A stretch of 64,000 nucleotides of DNA from Papaver somniferum (lineage: Eukaryota > Streptophyta > Magnoliopsida > Ranunculales > Papaveraceae): the NCBI RefSeq assembly GCF_003573695.1, contig NC_039359.1, forward strand, positions 141,319,112 to 141,383,111. Direction: 5' to 3'. A model generated the notes under the pieces. It was given only the letters and a program-made list of their open reading frames with translations. It was not told the DNA's origin and did no database searches. The first letter of the stretch is position 1; every line of letters starts with the position of its first letter. Of the stretch, positions 13,101 through 23,649 are shown piece by piece. Position numbers and translations under genes: made by a program.

Positions 13101-13299
13101 CATGAATCCATTCTATCATATAAGTCTATTCTCCTTCTTCAAGACATGTCTAACTATCCTAGACGATTTAAACGTTCAACTAATGTATTGGACTCCGATG
13201 TCACATGTTGTTAAATAAGTTTTTTACAATACTAGTTTCTAGCCAACTAAGCCACTAAACAAGTTCTCAAAGTGTACGTTAATTAATTTGTATGGTACG

Positions 13300-13472
13300 T
13301 GTAATACCCCGATATTCGGTAGTTGTTGGCCGAATGAAATATTAGTGATGGTTCATCCTTCCCTAACACCGAGTCCTTTTCAACACAATTAGCTCCAGAG
13401 TTGGCAGAAAACTCTGCAGTTAAGCGTGTTCGGGCGGGAGCAATTCTGGGATTCCCGGGACGGGTCATCACA
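13300..13472 (+). mobile_element. Short Cassandra-type solo LTR with 5S-like segment
   Basis: A 173-bp TGTAATACCCCG...GGGTCATCACA unit flanked by GTACG (13295-13299) and GTATG (13473-13477), a 4-of-5 target duplication. It contains GCAGTTAAGCGTGTTCGGGC, close to the central part of plant 5S rRNA, as in Cassandra LTRs. It is much shorter than the copies at 36552-38684 and opposite in orientation. No internal region or second LTR is attached, so it is a shortened solo LTR. Confidence 0.7.
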
Positions 13473-13481
13473 GTATGTGAG

Positions 13482-13740
13482 TCAGGTTAATACTAATCCT
13501 AGCCTCGTGTTCATATAACCATTAATAATAGCTTCAATCTGTACATCATGTTTGGTGGAAATACCCAAGCCCACTTCCAAGGCGCCTGAGCATATACTCT
13601 TTGACTCGCGAAGAATGCGCCCTGCACCAGCAGCATCATGGTTAAGGACTACAACTCCATCACAATAAAACATTAGCTTGTTGGCTTCAGAAGGAATCCA
13701 AACGCATTCTGCAAGACTTTTACGAGGACTTCTTCCGTCA
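13482..13740 (-). pseudogene. LINE-type RNase H domain fragment
   Basis: The minus strand reads W-I-P-S-E-A-N-K-L-M-F-Y-C-D-G-V-V, then AAGAGRILRES, GLGISTK and QIEAIINGY. The order C-D-G, G-A-G-x-I-L-R-E, G-L-G-I, E-A-I-I-x-G matches the RNase H-like domain at the end of plant L1-type LINE ORF2. D in CDG and E in IEAII fit catalytic positions. The same GLG...EAII signature occurs in the LINE remnant at 23650-24660. Only this piece is open; flanking sequence is unreadable. Confidence 0.6.
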
Positions 13741-15130
13741 TTGTACGAGGTATTTCACAAGTAGTTGTGAAATATGACAATAATTGATGCGTTTTTTTTG
13801 TGCCACCACTTGTTGTCGTTGTCTGATCATATTTGGAAAACTAACATTGAACAACTTGACAATCACAAGATCATCTTGGCAATTTTTCATGTCATTCTTT
13901 ATCCTTCGGCAGTAACTTGATATCAGGAGCTAAATTTTAGTTTTACGAGTACGAAAAGTTACTATTTCCCCTTCAAAAAAAGATGCATTCCTTGGTTTTC
14001 ATATCTTAGCTATTGTTGTCAGAATAGCTGGCAGCCACATATCCTTCACCCTGAGCTGATCTCGAGTCTCACAGGACCTTGTGCTAACTTAACCAGAGAG
14101 ACTTTTATACAATAATTTTTGTTTTCAAAATAATTTTCTTTTTCTGACTTATGAAAATAAATATGATGAGAAAACTCGAAATATGTAGCCAACGGATATG
14201 CTAGAGTTGTAGCACGATTTGTTTGATTGAATCGTAAATTAGAAATTTGTGGTCAATTTTAATTTACAAAAAATAGTAAAATTTATGTCAACAAGTAATA
14301 AGAGGTTTGCTAATTTGTTCTTAGTATAGAGAGGTCATGAGTTCAAAGCCTTTTATCTTACAAAATCATGTTGATTCTTTAATGCATCATCAATTAAAAT
14401 TGCTAATGGCTAGTTTATAAATAATTTTTATATTTAAATACTTCAACGCTTTAAAATAGTAGGCTTTGATGCATAAAGGTTTCATTGTACAATTTACCCA
14501 TGAAACTAGCTTATTAATTTGAAAAATTTGAAACGGAGCGAGTACAAATAAATAAATAAATGACTTATGCATCAAAAAATGAAGAATTTTAGACGTATTA
14601 TAAAAAGGTAGTTCTGTTTTCTGTCTAAAACATTGGCAAACAACTCTATAAGACAACCATGGTGACCATCCAGATGCAACCATTCACCAGTTCTTCCCCG
14701 TTTTCTCATTTGAGACTTCTTCACCTCACCCAAATCTTTCCATAAATTCTCGTTTTATGTCTGTGTTCTCAACTTACAAAATCTTGTCCAACGCACTGAT
14801 CCCAGGCAGAAGAACCATAGACTCGACATGTTGGCTAACTCAAGAGCAGGAACAAGAATTAGAGCGCAGCACCTGGTATCTTACCAAGAATTACTGAGAA
14901 ACTTCGTATACGCTTATGATTACTGAGAAACTTGGTATACGCTTGTGAAGATGCAAACCACATTATCACATAATTATAAAAATACTTTTTTATGATAAAA
15001 AGAGAAATTTAAGAACCTGTATCAAATCCCAACCTGTGGCAGGACCTAAAAACCAAGCCCATATATAAGCCACAACTGTAAACACTTTTGTAGCATAAGT
15101 TAACAAGAAGCAACTAGTACAGGGTTTTAG
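13741..15130. other. Noncoding, partly shared with the DUF295 loci
   Basis: No intact gene. An unassigned decayed stretch lies near 14030-14110. Around 14800-14940 are sequences related to 18510-18600 (CAGCACCTGGT, TTGCCAAGAATTAC) and a short tandem duplication of TACTGAGAAACTT.GTATACG. The rest is AT-rich. Confidence 0.5.
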
Positions 15131-15370
15131 ATGCTATGTTGGTTGGTATTGTCATGCTCTTGATTAGGACTTGCCGAAGACCACCCAGTCTTAATCCAAC
15201 CGCAGCTTAATCTTTCCTGATCTACGCTGGTATCGTCAGGCCCTTGACTATGGCTTGCCTAAGACCACCAGGCTCAATCCAAGGCGCAGGTTAATCTTTT
15301 TTGATGCTATTCTATCGTCAGGCTTGATTAGGACTTGCCTAAGACCACCTAGGCTCAATCCAACTGCAGC
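15130..15370. repeat. Tandem repeats overlapping the 3' end of DUF295 copy A
   Basis: Three imperfect units of about 80-90 bp share CTTGATTAGGACTTGCC, AAGACCACC and a CAATCCAA.CGCAGCTTAATC stretch. The right-most unit holds the stop codon and last codons of copy A, so the others look like duplicated gene ends. The same arrangement lies at 24900-25100 beside copy B. Confidence 0.75.
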
Positions 15371-18217
15371 TTAGTCTTTCTTTCGTATTATGAAAATCCT
15401 GCAAAGAATGTTGATCACTCCCAATACAATGATACCTACATGTATCAAGAGAATAGTATAAAATCCTTTCCCCGTATAATCTAGGGAAGTAGATTTTGTT
15501 CTCCATGCAACTACGTGGGGCAACTACTGAAAAACTGGATGTATAACTGATGAACAAGGCACGTTTTCCCAAACTGTTCAGTTTAACCCAGACCATCTTC
15601 GAATCATCCAACCTATAAACATCTACGGATTTTCCACTCTGTCCTAAATTCACTAGTAACAACTTTTCATCAGACTCCACCAAATAACTTGGATAAAACC
15701 CACCAAATTTTTTCAAAGACTTCGAAAGTACTGTGCAACTGGGAAAATCTTTCATACTAAAAACTCCTAACATTCCATTATAATCTAAGCAGTAGTAAGC
15801 TCCGTTACAGAAAACCGGGTTGTTAACACACGACATAAAATTGTCCTTGGTGTAGCCTTCATAATCAAAGTGATAAACATCCCAATAAGTTGCATTCTTT
15901 CCCGGTCTGGTGACAAAGAAATTTATCTCATTATAACCTGATAATTCATACCACTTGGAGATGGCAATTACCAAACAAGTGTGAGAAGTTGGCACCGAGG
16001 AGAAAGACATTCCACCGAGTACATAATTATCAGGTAAATCTGGAAGACGGATTATTGCTCTTGTGATGGGATTGTAGCAGAATACAGTCTTTTTTCCGTT
16101 GGACAATAGAAGCCATCCATCTTTTGAAAAACGGATTGTAGCACCCACAAGTAATTGATCAGATAGTTTCATGAGGTACTTTTCATTGTCATGCATCGGG
16201 TCTATCATATCGTAGATGGTTCCTTTATTGTCATCAAACATAGAAATCAGCCATGGAGATAAATATGTAGTTGTTGTGGTCCTCGTAGAAGCTGATATTC
16301 GGTTCAATGCAGGGAGAATTACAGAATTTTCTTTACAGGCTAAACGAAAATGGATGTAATCCATTGGATGGAGAAACCTGGCTATCTCCACTGTACTGTC
16401 ATGTTGATTAAGAAAATCCCACTTTTTTAAGGCTTCGAATTCTCCTCCTGCATTGTTTAACCTGCCCATGTTCTCCTCTACCATACAGGTTTCAGTTGTA
16501 TCTTGGCTTACTAGAAAATATGTTATTCTTTTCCTTCTTCCGTCAGCGTCCCTGCCAAAAAGATTATCCGTAACTAGAAAAGTTAATAAGTACGTGCCTA
16601 CCAAAAAAATTATACGTAATTACAAAAGTTAACAAGTAACAATTATCGTAAACACAATGTAGTTGTGGTTGCAATATTGATGCTGTGTATACCTGTTTTC
16701 TGTTGTGGGCATCATTATCCAAGTGGGCATAAACCATGGAGCTGGAAGCTTTAAACACGGCATGATGACTGCAGTAGCATTGTCTTCAATTTCAAATATG
16801 TACACGGTTTCATCTTCAAGTAGTGTATTGAACAAGCAACCCTTTTCAAGACCCATGTCGGCCCCAGAGCAAAACGCTGTGGAAGTTGAATAACACTTTC
16901 AAGAGTATAATATATCCATGTTTGAGCACAAAAAGAAGAACATGATCATCCAACGACTTCAACAAAACCCAAGTCATTGATGAGAAATCCAACTTGAAGA
17001 TATGTGTCGAGGCAACTTTTTGAAAACCTCTTGGACTGCAATTTAAATGAACTCTCAAGATTTCATTACCAGATTCAACCCAATGTTCGGAATAACGACT
17101 GTATTCCTCACCTCCACCTATCCATGTGAAATCGGTGTACCCTAAGTCGATTATTGTAACATATTTGATTTGTTTATTACCGACAACATGATACCATAGT
17201 TTTTGTATTTCAATCTTTATAAGCTAATTGTCTTTAAAGTGTGATTCGCTACAGAATGCATATACTCCCTCCGATCTTTTTTAATAGGTCAGTTTTGCTT
17301 TTAGCGAAATTTAAGGAAATTAAGAGAACTAATCATTGAAAGTGGTCCTGATGACACTTGTCAATAAAAGAAGTGAAGTGAAATGGTCCCCATGACACTT
17401 GTTAGCCAAAGAAGTAAAGTGAAGTGGTCTACATGACACTTGTCATCAAAAGAAGTTAGGAGAAAAATGGTCCCAAAAAATTAAAATAACATTTGACTTT
17501 CCCAATTAGAAAACTGGCTTATTTTTTGAAACTTTTATTTATAGAAACTTGCCTATTAAAAAAGAACGGAGAGAGTAGATCACCTTTAAAGCAAAGCAGG
17601 GATTCGATATCTAGTGCATAAGCATCATCATCAGGAGCAGTTATAGACAACACCTTTGTTCTCCATTGTGTGTCTCCAGGTCGACAAAAAGCTAGTACGT
17701 GCATATCCTCAATAATATTTCTATGGTTTACATGTTTAAAAAGGAGGAATACTATGCAGCCTAGGTTGTCAGGATCAGCAGAAGTAGTACTCAGAGATGG
17801 TGGTGAGGATAACACTAGGTCGAACAAGAAATACTGTTTTGATTTACTACTAAAAGACTGACGATCAAGGTTAGGCAATTGAATAGTTTCAAATGATACA
17901 GGATTCCACAAGAAACAATCATCTAAATTCGATTTAGCCACGGAATACTCAGCTTTATCTATGACATTGCCAATAACAATTAACCATCCTTGATGAGAAG
18001 GTTTATGATAATATGCTCTACCTTGCATCTCTGGTATAGATTTTATGCAATTTATATTATTAGGTTCACAAGGATTATAAAAATTCTGAAACTTCCTACC
18101 TTTTCCATGTGGAAAAACAATCCAAGGTGCTGCCATTGGAATCGGTGGACGCTGCTGTTCACTTCTCTCATCTGATGCCTTTGCTGATGCTGATCCTGAA
18201 GCTAATTGATTGTCCAT
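15339..18217 (-). pseudogene. Two-module DUF295 / F-box-like gene, copy A, disrupted
   Basis: Two-exon gene: exon 1 18217-16693, intron 16692-16552 (donor CAG|GTATAC, acceptor TTTTTGGCAG|G), exon 2 16551-15339. Exon 1 encodes one DUF295 module: APWIVFPHGKGRKFQNFY near residue 30, DDCFLWNPVSFETIQLP, LGCIVFLLFKHVNH, FTWIGGGEEYSR. Exon 2 encodes a degenerate F-box-like stretch (WDFLNQHDSTVEIARFL, FRLACKENSVILPAL) and a second DUF295 module (DGWLLLSNGKKTVFCYNP, RAIIRLPDLP), ending WIEPRWS. Exon 1 carries three lesions: a 311-bp MITE (17265-17575), a TGG-to-TAG change at 17224-17226 and a one-base insertion near 16935. Exon 2 is open, so a shorter F-box/DUF295 protein could still be made from an internal ATG. 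DUF295 proteins are a large, fast-evolving plant family; substrates are unknown. Copy B at 25069-27590 is the close paralogue used for comparison. Confidence 0.85.
17265..17575. mobile_element. Stowaway/mariner-type MITE inside exon 1 of DUF295 copy A
   Basis: A 311-bp insertion flanked by TA (17263-17264 and 17576-17577). The inverted ends read CTCCCTCCGATCTTTTTTAA and, from the other side, CTCTCTCCGTTCTTTTTTAA, continuing into AATAGG and an AGTTT block. Interior units repeat GACACTTGTC with AGAAGTGAAGTG. Copy B lacks the insertion at the matching place (26952-26990), so it arrived after the two copies separated. Confidence 0.9.
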
Positions 18218-19122
18218 GAAAAACTATTTAGCTAGCTAGCTACTGTACAAGGGAAAGAAGCTTTAGCTGCTTAGGTATAAGTTTCTATTGCTCTTAACTC
18301 TTTACAGAAGAGAGCAGCAAGTAATTCTGCTAATTAACTGAATAGAAAAGGCAACTGGAAGTGTAAAAAGTGTAGAGGAGGAGGAGGATGCTTCGATTTT
18401 AACGCTGATTTGGGGAAAATCTGGAGTGGCAACACAGGGTATTTAAGAGTGTGTTATCTATTCTGGTAGGGGATGGCCGTAATGTAATAGGGCACATGGA
18501 AAATCTGGTCCAACGCTTGATCAAAGGCATTGACTCGAGCTATTTGGTTAACATAAGAGCAGCACCTGGTGGTACCTCATCTTGCCAAGAATTACCAAAA
18601 CCCGTTATCGTTTTTTAGCCGCTGTCCAAAAATTTATGAACGCGCGCGTTGTAATTTCAGGGCTGTCAACATCCATGTAAGAAAAATCCAACAAAACAAA
18701 TGATGTAAAAAAATCCCAAAATTCCTAAACTGTCTGAAATATCTTTTACTTTTATTCGTCCGAAAGCTAACAGAGCAAATAAACCATACTCATTTTTCGA
18801 TACCGTCATTATCTTCTTCTACTTCTCTTTTTTAATCTCTGTAGCATAAGAAGAAATCAGATCTACTTCATCCGTCGAGAAAAGCATCCTTCGATTTTTT
18901 ATTTCCCTTCTTCTCTTTTTCAATGATTACTTATTTCAACCAATGAAACCAATTCTGACCTAAATTAGATTTACGAATTCTTCATGTCTTCATCCATAAT
19001 CATCCTCCGGGTTTTCGATTTTCCCTTCTTATCTTCTTCAATGATTACTTACTTCTACCAATGAAACCAATTCTGAGCTAAATTATCTCAATTTTCTGAC
19101 TTAAATCCTCTCAAACAACAAA
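18218..19122. other. Upstream region of DUF295 copy A and leader of the next element
   Basis: No coding region. The first part is the likely promoter and 5' leader of copy A on the minus strand. From about 18640 the sequence changes to a different unit; TTTTCAATGATTACTT and a CCAATGAAACCAATTCTGA stretch are duplicated (near 18920-18960 and 19035-19080) ahead of the start codon at 19123. Confidence 0.4.
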
Positions 19123-20400
19123 ATGGTGAAGAAGCAAACTAACCAAGAGACAAAAAGAGATGAAAAGTTAAGGAAAACAGTGAAAAAAACTCCAAAAGGT
19201 AAGAATCGTATAAACTTTGTGGTGATGGTGTTAATTTTTTTTGGTTTTTTTTTTTTGATGAAATCACGTAGGCATTAATTCTGGTAGTTTTGATGAAACC
19301 ATTTTTGGTATCATCATTTTTCCTTTGTCGAATTTGGTTCCACCAGAACTGTTGGTGTGTTGATTAATTCTGGTAGTTTTGATGAAACCATTTTTGGTTT
19401 CATCATTTTTCCCTTGTCGAACTTGGTTCCACCTGAACTGTTGGTGTGTTGATTAATTCTGGTAGTTTTGATGAAACTATTTTTGGTTTCATCATTTTTC
19501 CCTTGTCGAAATTGGTTCCACCAGAACTGTTGGTGAGTTGATTAATTCTGGTAGTTTTTATGAAACCATTTTTGGTTTCATCATTTTTCCTTGTCAAATT
19601 TGGTTCCACCAGAACTGTAGGTGTGTTGATTAATTGTGGTAGTTTTGATGAAACCATTTTTGGTTTCATCATTTTTCCCTTGTCGAACTTGGTTCCACCT
19701 GAACTGCTGGTGTGTTGATTAATGGTTTCATCATTTTTCTCTTGTCGAATTTGGTTCCATCATTACTGGTTTGGTGGTGTTGGTTAATTCTTGTCATTTG
19801 CATGAAACTATTTTTGGTCATTTTGATGAAACCAGTATTGATTTGGCAGTGTTAGTTTATTCTTGTTTTGGCTAAAATTAGTTTTGTTTTGCAGGGAAAA
19901 TACGTGAAGATTCGTTTAGGTGCTCATTGACTCATTTGTGTGTGGTGACTCCTAGAATAAAGGATTTGATATAAAATAAGAGAGAGCATATGAAGGCCCT
20001 TGTAGCATGCCCATTTTGAAATTTCTACAAACCATTCTATGTAGGTGTGAAGAAGGAAGAGGAATTGAAGAAAAAATGGTAGCCGTAAAGATGATCTTAA
20101 GTACATATGACAAGCAAAGTCCACGTTTAGTACGAGATTGTTTCAAGTTAAAGAGAATAAAGAATATGATATTGCAGACCACTCCCGAGCAGTTTTCTGT
20201 AACTTTTGGTCTACAAATGATGGAGCAAGTAACTCTATCCAGAGATGAGCATTTGAGGAGAACTCATTCGTGAATGAATAATTTGGTGGAAAGAATAAGA
20301 AGATGAAATATATGAACCTGATGGATAAACCATTAAAAGAATTATAAACGAGTACATACAAATTAGTGTATTGTCAAGTAGTTGTAAACTTAAATGCTTA
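19123..20400 (+). pseudogene. Remnant of a plant transposon-type gene, possibly DUF1985-like
   Basis: The best model has exon 1 at 19123-19198 (lysine-rich, starting MVKKQTNQETKRDEKLRK), an intron 19199-19894 with donor AAAAG|GTAAGAA and acceptor TTTTGCAG|GG, and exon 2 from 19895. The join keeps the frame (KTPKGKIREDSFRCSLTHL) and runs to TAA at 19972-19974. After that, readable pieces continue in shifted frames to about 20400: ALVACPF.NFY, KMVAVKMILSTYDKQSPR, TTPEQFSVTFGL, NDGASNSIQR, GGKNKKMKYMNLMDK. The pattern of a C-S-L-x-H start, a Y-D-x-x-S-x-x-F strand and a PEQFSVTFGLP-like turn recalls the DUF1985-type domain of plant transposon proteins, often fused to Ulp1 protease; no protease part is visible here. 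The family assignment is tentative and the gene is broken. Confidence 0.35.
19270..19790. repeat. Minisatellite of about 90-bp units within an intron
   Basis: About five and a half units with period 88-94 bp. Each contains TTAATTCTGGTAGTTTTGAT, GAAACCATTTTTGGTTTCAT, CTTGTCGAA and TTGGTTCCACC.GAACTG. The GAAACCA.TTTTTGGTTTC core is itself an inverted repeat. The array fills most of the predicted intron of the 19123-20400 gene. Confidence 0.9.
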
Positions 20401-21474
20401 TAATAGTTTATAAAAGGTTTAAATGGTTTATGAATGGTTTCAATTATGATTGTCTCATTTATGTTTAATTAGCCCACACCATATTGTCGCAAAATGTTAT
20501 GTATGTTTTTTGATGAAACCAAAGGGTTCCAACATATTTTGATTCCATTGTAGCAGTAAAATGATGAAACCAGAAAGGGCATATTGCAGGTGAAACCAAA
20601 AGGAAAAGGGTCGTATCACGGCTTGGTTTAAACTCAAAATTTTGATATATTTCAAGGAATAAAACATTTTTATGTTCCAAGGGAGAAGTCCAATTACAAC
20701 GAAATATTAAACTATAACAGGAAACACACCAAGGATCGTTTTTTGGCGATCGACATTTGACACAATGGTAACAAGTCATGATAATAATTCACAACACAAG
20801 CTAATTTTGACATATTTGGACAACTCAATAATGCACAGTTAGAAAAGCAAAGATGAAACCAAAAAGGGTTCCACCCTATTTTGCTTCCAAAATAACAGTA
20901 GAACTGATGAAACCAAAAAGGGTTCCAACATATTGCAGGTGATTATTTTCACTGCCTGTATCCTCCATTTGAAGCAACTGCAAAATGGATCTTAGTCATG
21001 AACCAACCAACAACAACGAGTTCATTCCCTTCATTCTTCAACTGATTTTTACGTCACAACCCAATCACTCACTACCACCATTAAACTCATCTTTTCAGCT
21101 TCAACATTCATCATCATACCCACACTGATGTTGCTGCCAATCTATCAAATCCACCAGCAAAATCATCTCTTCTTTATAATTTCCAGCATCAAATATCATT
21201 GTTCTTATTTCTGTCAAACCCATGAATTTCAACAACAACAATCAACCAAATTCATCAAAATCTCAGCTACGTCTCTGTCTACTTCAGCAATCAATTCCAC
21301 CATCAGTTCCATAATAACCCCTTTAATCTTCTTCATCAATAAATCACCCATCTTAATTTCAGATCCAATTTTGACCATAAAAATTGTAACTTTGTCACAT
21401 TACGCTATCCAATTTAAAATCAATAAAGGTAATTCACCAATTAAATAATGAAACGATGAACCCTAGATAAGAAA
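20401..21474. other. Noncoding tail with dispersed AAACCAAAAAGGGTTCCA words
   Basis: Four or more copies of a GATGAAACCA..AAGGGTTCCA stretch with nearby CATATT(TT)G occur between 20510 and 20950, apparently related to the intron minisatellite (GAAACCA/GGTTCCA). The open frame 21128-21448 is serine/isoleucine-rich low complexity without a domain and is not called a gene. Confidence 0.5.
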
Positions 21475-23019
21475 TCTACATATCTTACTAATATAAAGAA
21501 AAGAGACATTTTTGGGTGGTTTTGGTGTCACACCATGGAAATATCCAAATTATCCCTCCAATAATTACACTAGCATGTAGAAGTTAGGAAGGTTATATCT
21601 GTAAAATAGACAACTAAAAGGATTAAGGGTCGAACCCCAATGAATGCAACTTTGCGATTTCACATTTCTTTGATATTTTGCCATTTCTGAAACTATCGTT
21701 TCTTCGTCTCCTCTTCAGTTTCTTTCTCCTCCTCCCCACCACCACTATCCACCTCTTTTAGTTTATCTTCTTTATCTCCTTTGAGTGTCACCACCACCAG
21801 CCGTAACCGACAACACCATAACCACCATTAAAGAAACAGAAATCCACCACTTACAGTCAAACCGTTCTTCTCTTCAAAAAAATTGTGTTCTTCCCAAATT
21901 AAAATCACACAAAATCAACATCAATAGAATCACCCAAAACCAAAATCGATTACCAATTGTTTGATTAACGTTTTCCAAGTTATGCAGGTATATAATTTTT
22001 ATCGATTACCCTAATTTTTGTATTTTGTTTTTCAAGATTACGAATCAGCAAGTGAAATTAATTGCAATTCTGCATTAAGTTTTTGCAAAACTTAACCTGA
22101 TGCTCTAGTTTTTGTAATTTTAATATAAAGTGAAACGAGTTTCAATTCAGCATTACGCATTTAGGCAGAAACAAATGTTGGTTCTTATCCAGAATTTCTC
22201 ACCATCTCTCTTCACATAGGTTGGTTAATTAATTACTTAAGTTGGTTAGTAGATTTGAATGATTTTTCTAAATAATTTCAGTGTGGTTTAGTTAATTTTC
22301 TAAATAATTTCATTGTGGTTTAATTAATTATTTAATTTTCTAAAAAAAAGAAACTGGCCTATTAAAAAGTAACTGACGGAGTAGTTTTTTTTTTTAACAA
22401 GCTTACTACATTCAATTTTAGCTGAGCTGAATAGAATTTTGAAAAGGTATAGAATAGTGTTACGTAGGCATTTTTTGGATTTTTGAATCACCAACGAGTT
22501 CGATTTGCGAGTACAATTCCACTTTTATGTCACTGCCGCATACAGTACCTTATTCACTATTTTTGCATTCAATTTTTATACAAAGTAGTAGTGAGTTGAT
22601 ATCAATGCAGAAGGCAAATGGGTTGTTGCTACTGCATCGCACATCTGAAACATGACTAAAAGATGATAGAAGGTGGTACATGACCTGCAGATTGTTATGG
22701 AAGCCAGTGGAAAGATGTATATGCTTCTATATCAAGTATTATCACTCTGCATGTATATTTACTATATCCTTTTTATATCCTTTTGAGTAGGTATATTTTT
22801 TACCCAATTTTGTGAAGTCTCGACCTTGAGCATGTTATAATGTATGAAATTTACTCTGAATCATAATATATCAGCACAACAAAGTTTTGGTATGAAATTC
22901 ACCTATACTTTATCTGATCGGCAATAGAGGTTTTACTAAAGTGTTTGTTGGTTGGCTCATGGGCTGACTGTTATATTTAGAAAGAGCGGCAGGCGCATCA
23001 CGCGTGCATGTTATACTAG
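21475..23019 (+). mobile_element. Non-autonomous Helitron
   Basis: A 1545-bp unit starting TCTACATATCTTACTAATAT, a typical plant Helitron 5' end, and finishing in CTAG at 23016-23019. A GC-rich palindromic stretch (GGCGCATCACGCGTGC, 22993-23007) lies eight bases before the end. It sits between an A (21474) and a T (23020), the expected A^T target with no duplication. No Rep/helicase coding is present. The interior holds a C/T-rich block (21680-21790) and a half-MITE at 22350-22382. Confidence 0.7.
22350..22382. mobile_element. Half of a CTCCGT-type MITE
   Basis: GAAACTGGCCTATTAAAAAG followed by TAACTGACGGAG matches one terminus of the MITE at 17265-17575. No partner end is nearby, so this is a fragment nested in the Helitron. 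Confidence 0.6.
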
Positions 23020-23649
23020 TTAGTAAAAAAGAAAACCCCATAATTGAATTTGAGAGAGGGTGGATGCCGGAGAAGGAGAAGATTGTTGCATGAATTATAG
23101 GAGATTAGAAATAGATCGAACAACTACTTCCGACGTTATTATATTATCATCCAATATCAGTTTTTTCTTTTTCCATTTCAACCAATTTGAAATCCTAAGT
23201 TCTACACAACAACTAGAATGAAGAGAATGGGAAGGAGGTACTGCTGGTGGTGGTGGCGGGGAAGAAGCGAAGGAGACGGTTAGTGAATGATCATAGAAAT
23301 GGTCGTGGTTTTGATTTTAGTGGTGATGGTGCACGAGAAGGAGGAGGAGTTTCTGGTGTTGGTGGTACGAGAGAGAGACGATAAGTCTCAAATACGGAGA
23401 AGAATAAAAAAAAAGGGTAGGCTGGGTATTCTTGAAAAATGAAATCGATGAAATTTGCATATTTAAAAATATTTGGAGTTTTTGTTTCATTTTTCCTGGA
23501 TATGGTTTTCATTTAACCCAAATAATATGGCTGGTGTTGGTGGAACGTATCACCTTTGCTTTTTAGAGTTTAATATGAAAATTTATTGGTAACTTCTGGA
23601 ATTACAAAAGAAAATAAAATAAGGTTAAAATTGTCTTAAACAACCTATT
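23020..23649. other. No gene seen
   Basis: Mixed noncoding sequence. A G-rich plus-strand stretch at 23215-23390 gives a proline/serine-rich frame on the other strand that has no recognisable domain. Confidence 0.4.

Larger units (their letters stand above)
9118..13174. mobile_element. Noncoding element holding two inverted repeat-family members, between 13-bp direct repeats
   Basis: The 13-mer TTCAACTAATGTA is found at 9105-9117 and 13175-13187, a candidate target duplication. Inside, 9118 to about 10260 read on the minus strand resembles about 11500-12870 read on the plus strand. The clearest match surrounds a shared TCCCGGGATTTTT block (near 9287-9299 in reverse, near 12690 forward), followed in both by a CGTTA(A/C)CAAAAT stretch and TTTTCCGCATTATA. 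No coding capacity is seen. Variable-length duplications suit retroposition, but the lineage is not recognised. Confidence 0.45.

Noticed and set aside
9118..13174. Endogenous pararetrovirus
   Set aside because: Promoter-plus-leader layout is suggestive, but no viral coding motif is present.
21128..21448. Plus-strand 106-codon open frame
   Set aside because: Ser/Ile/Thr low-complexity composition from A/C-rich DNA, no domain or splice context.
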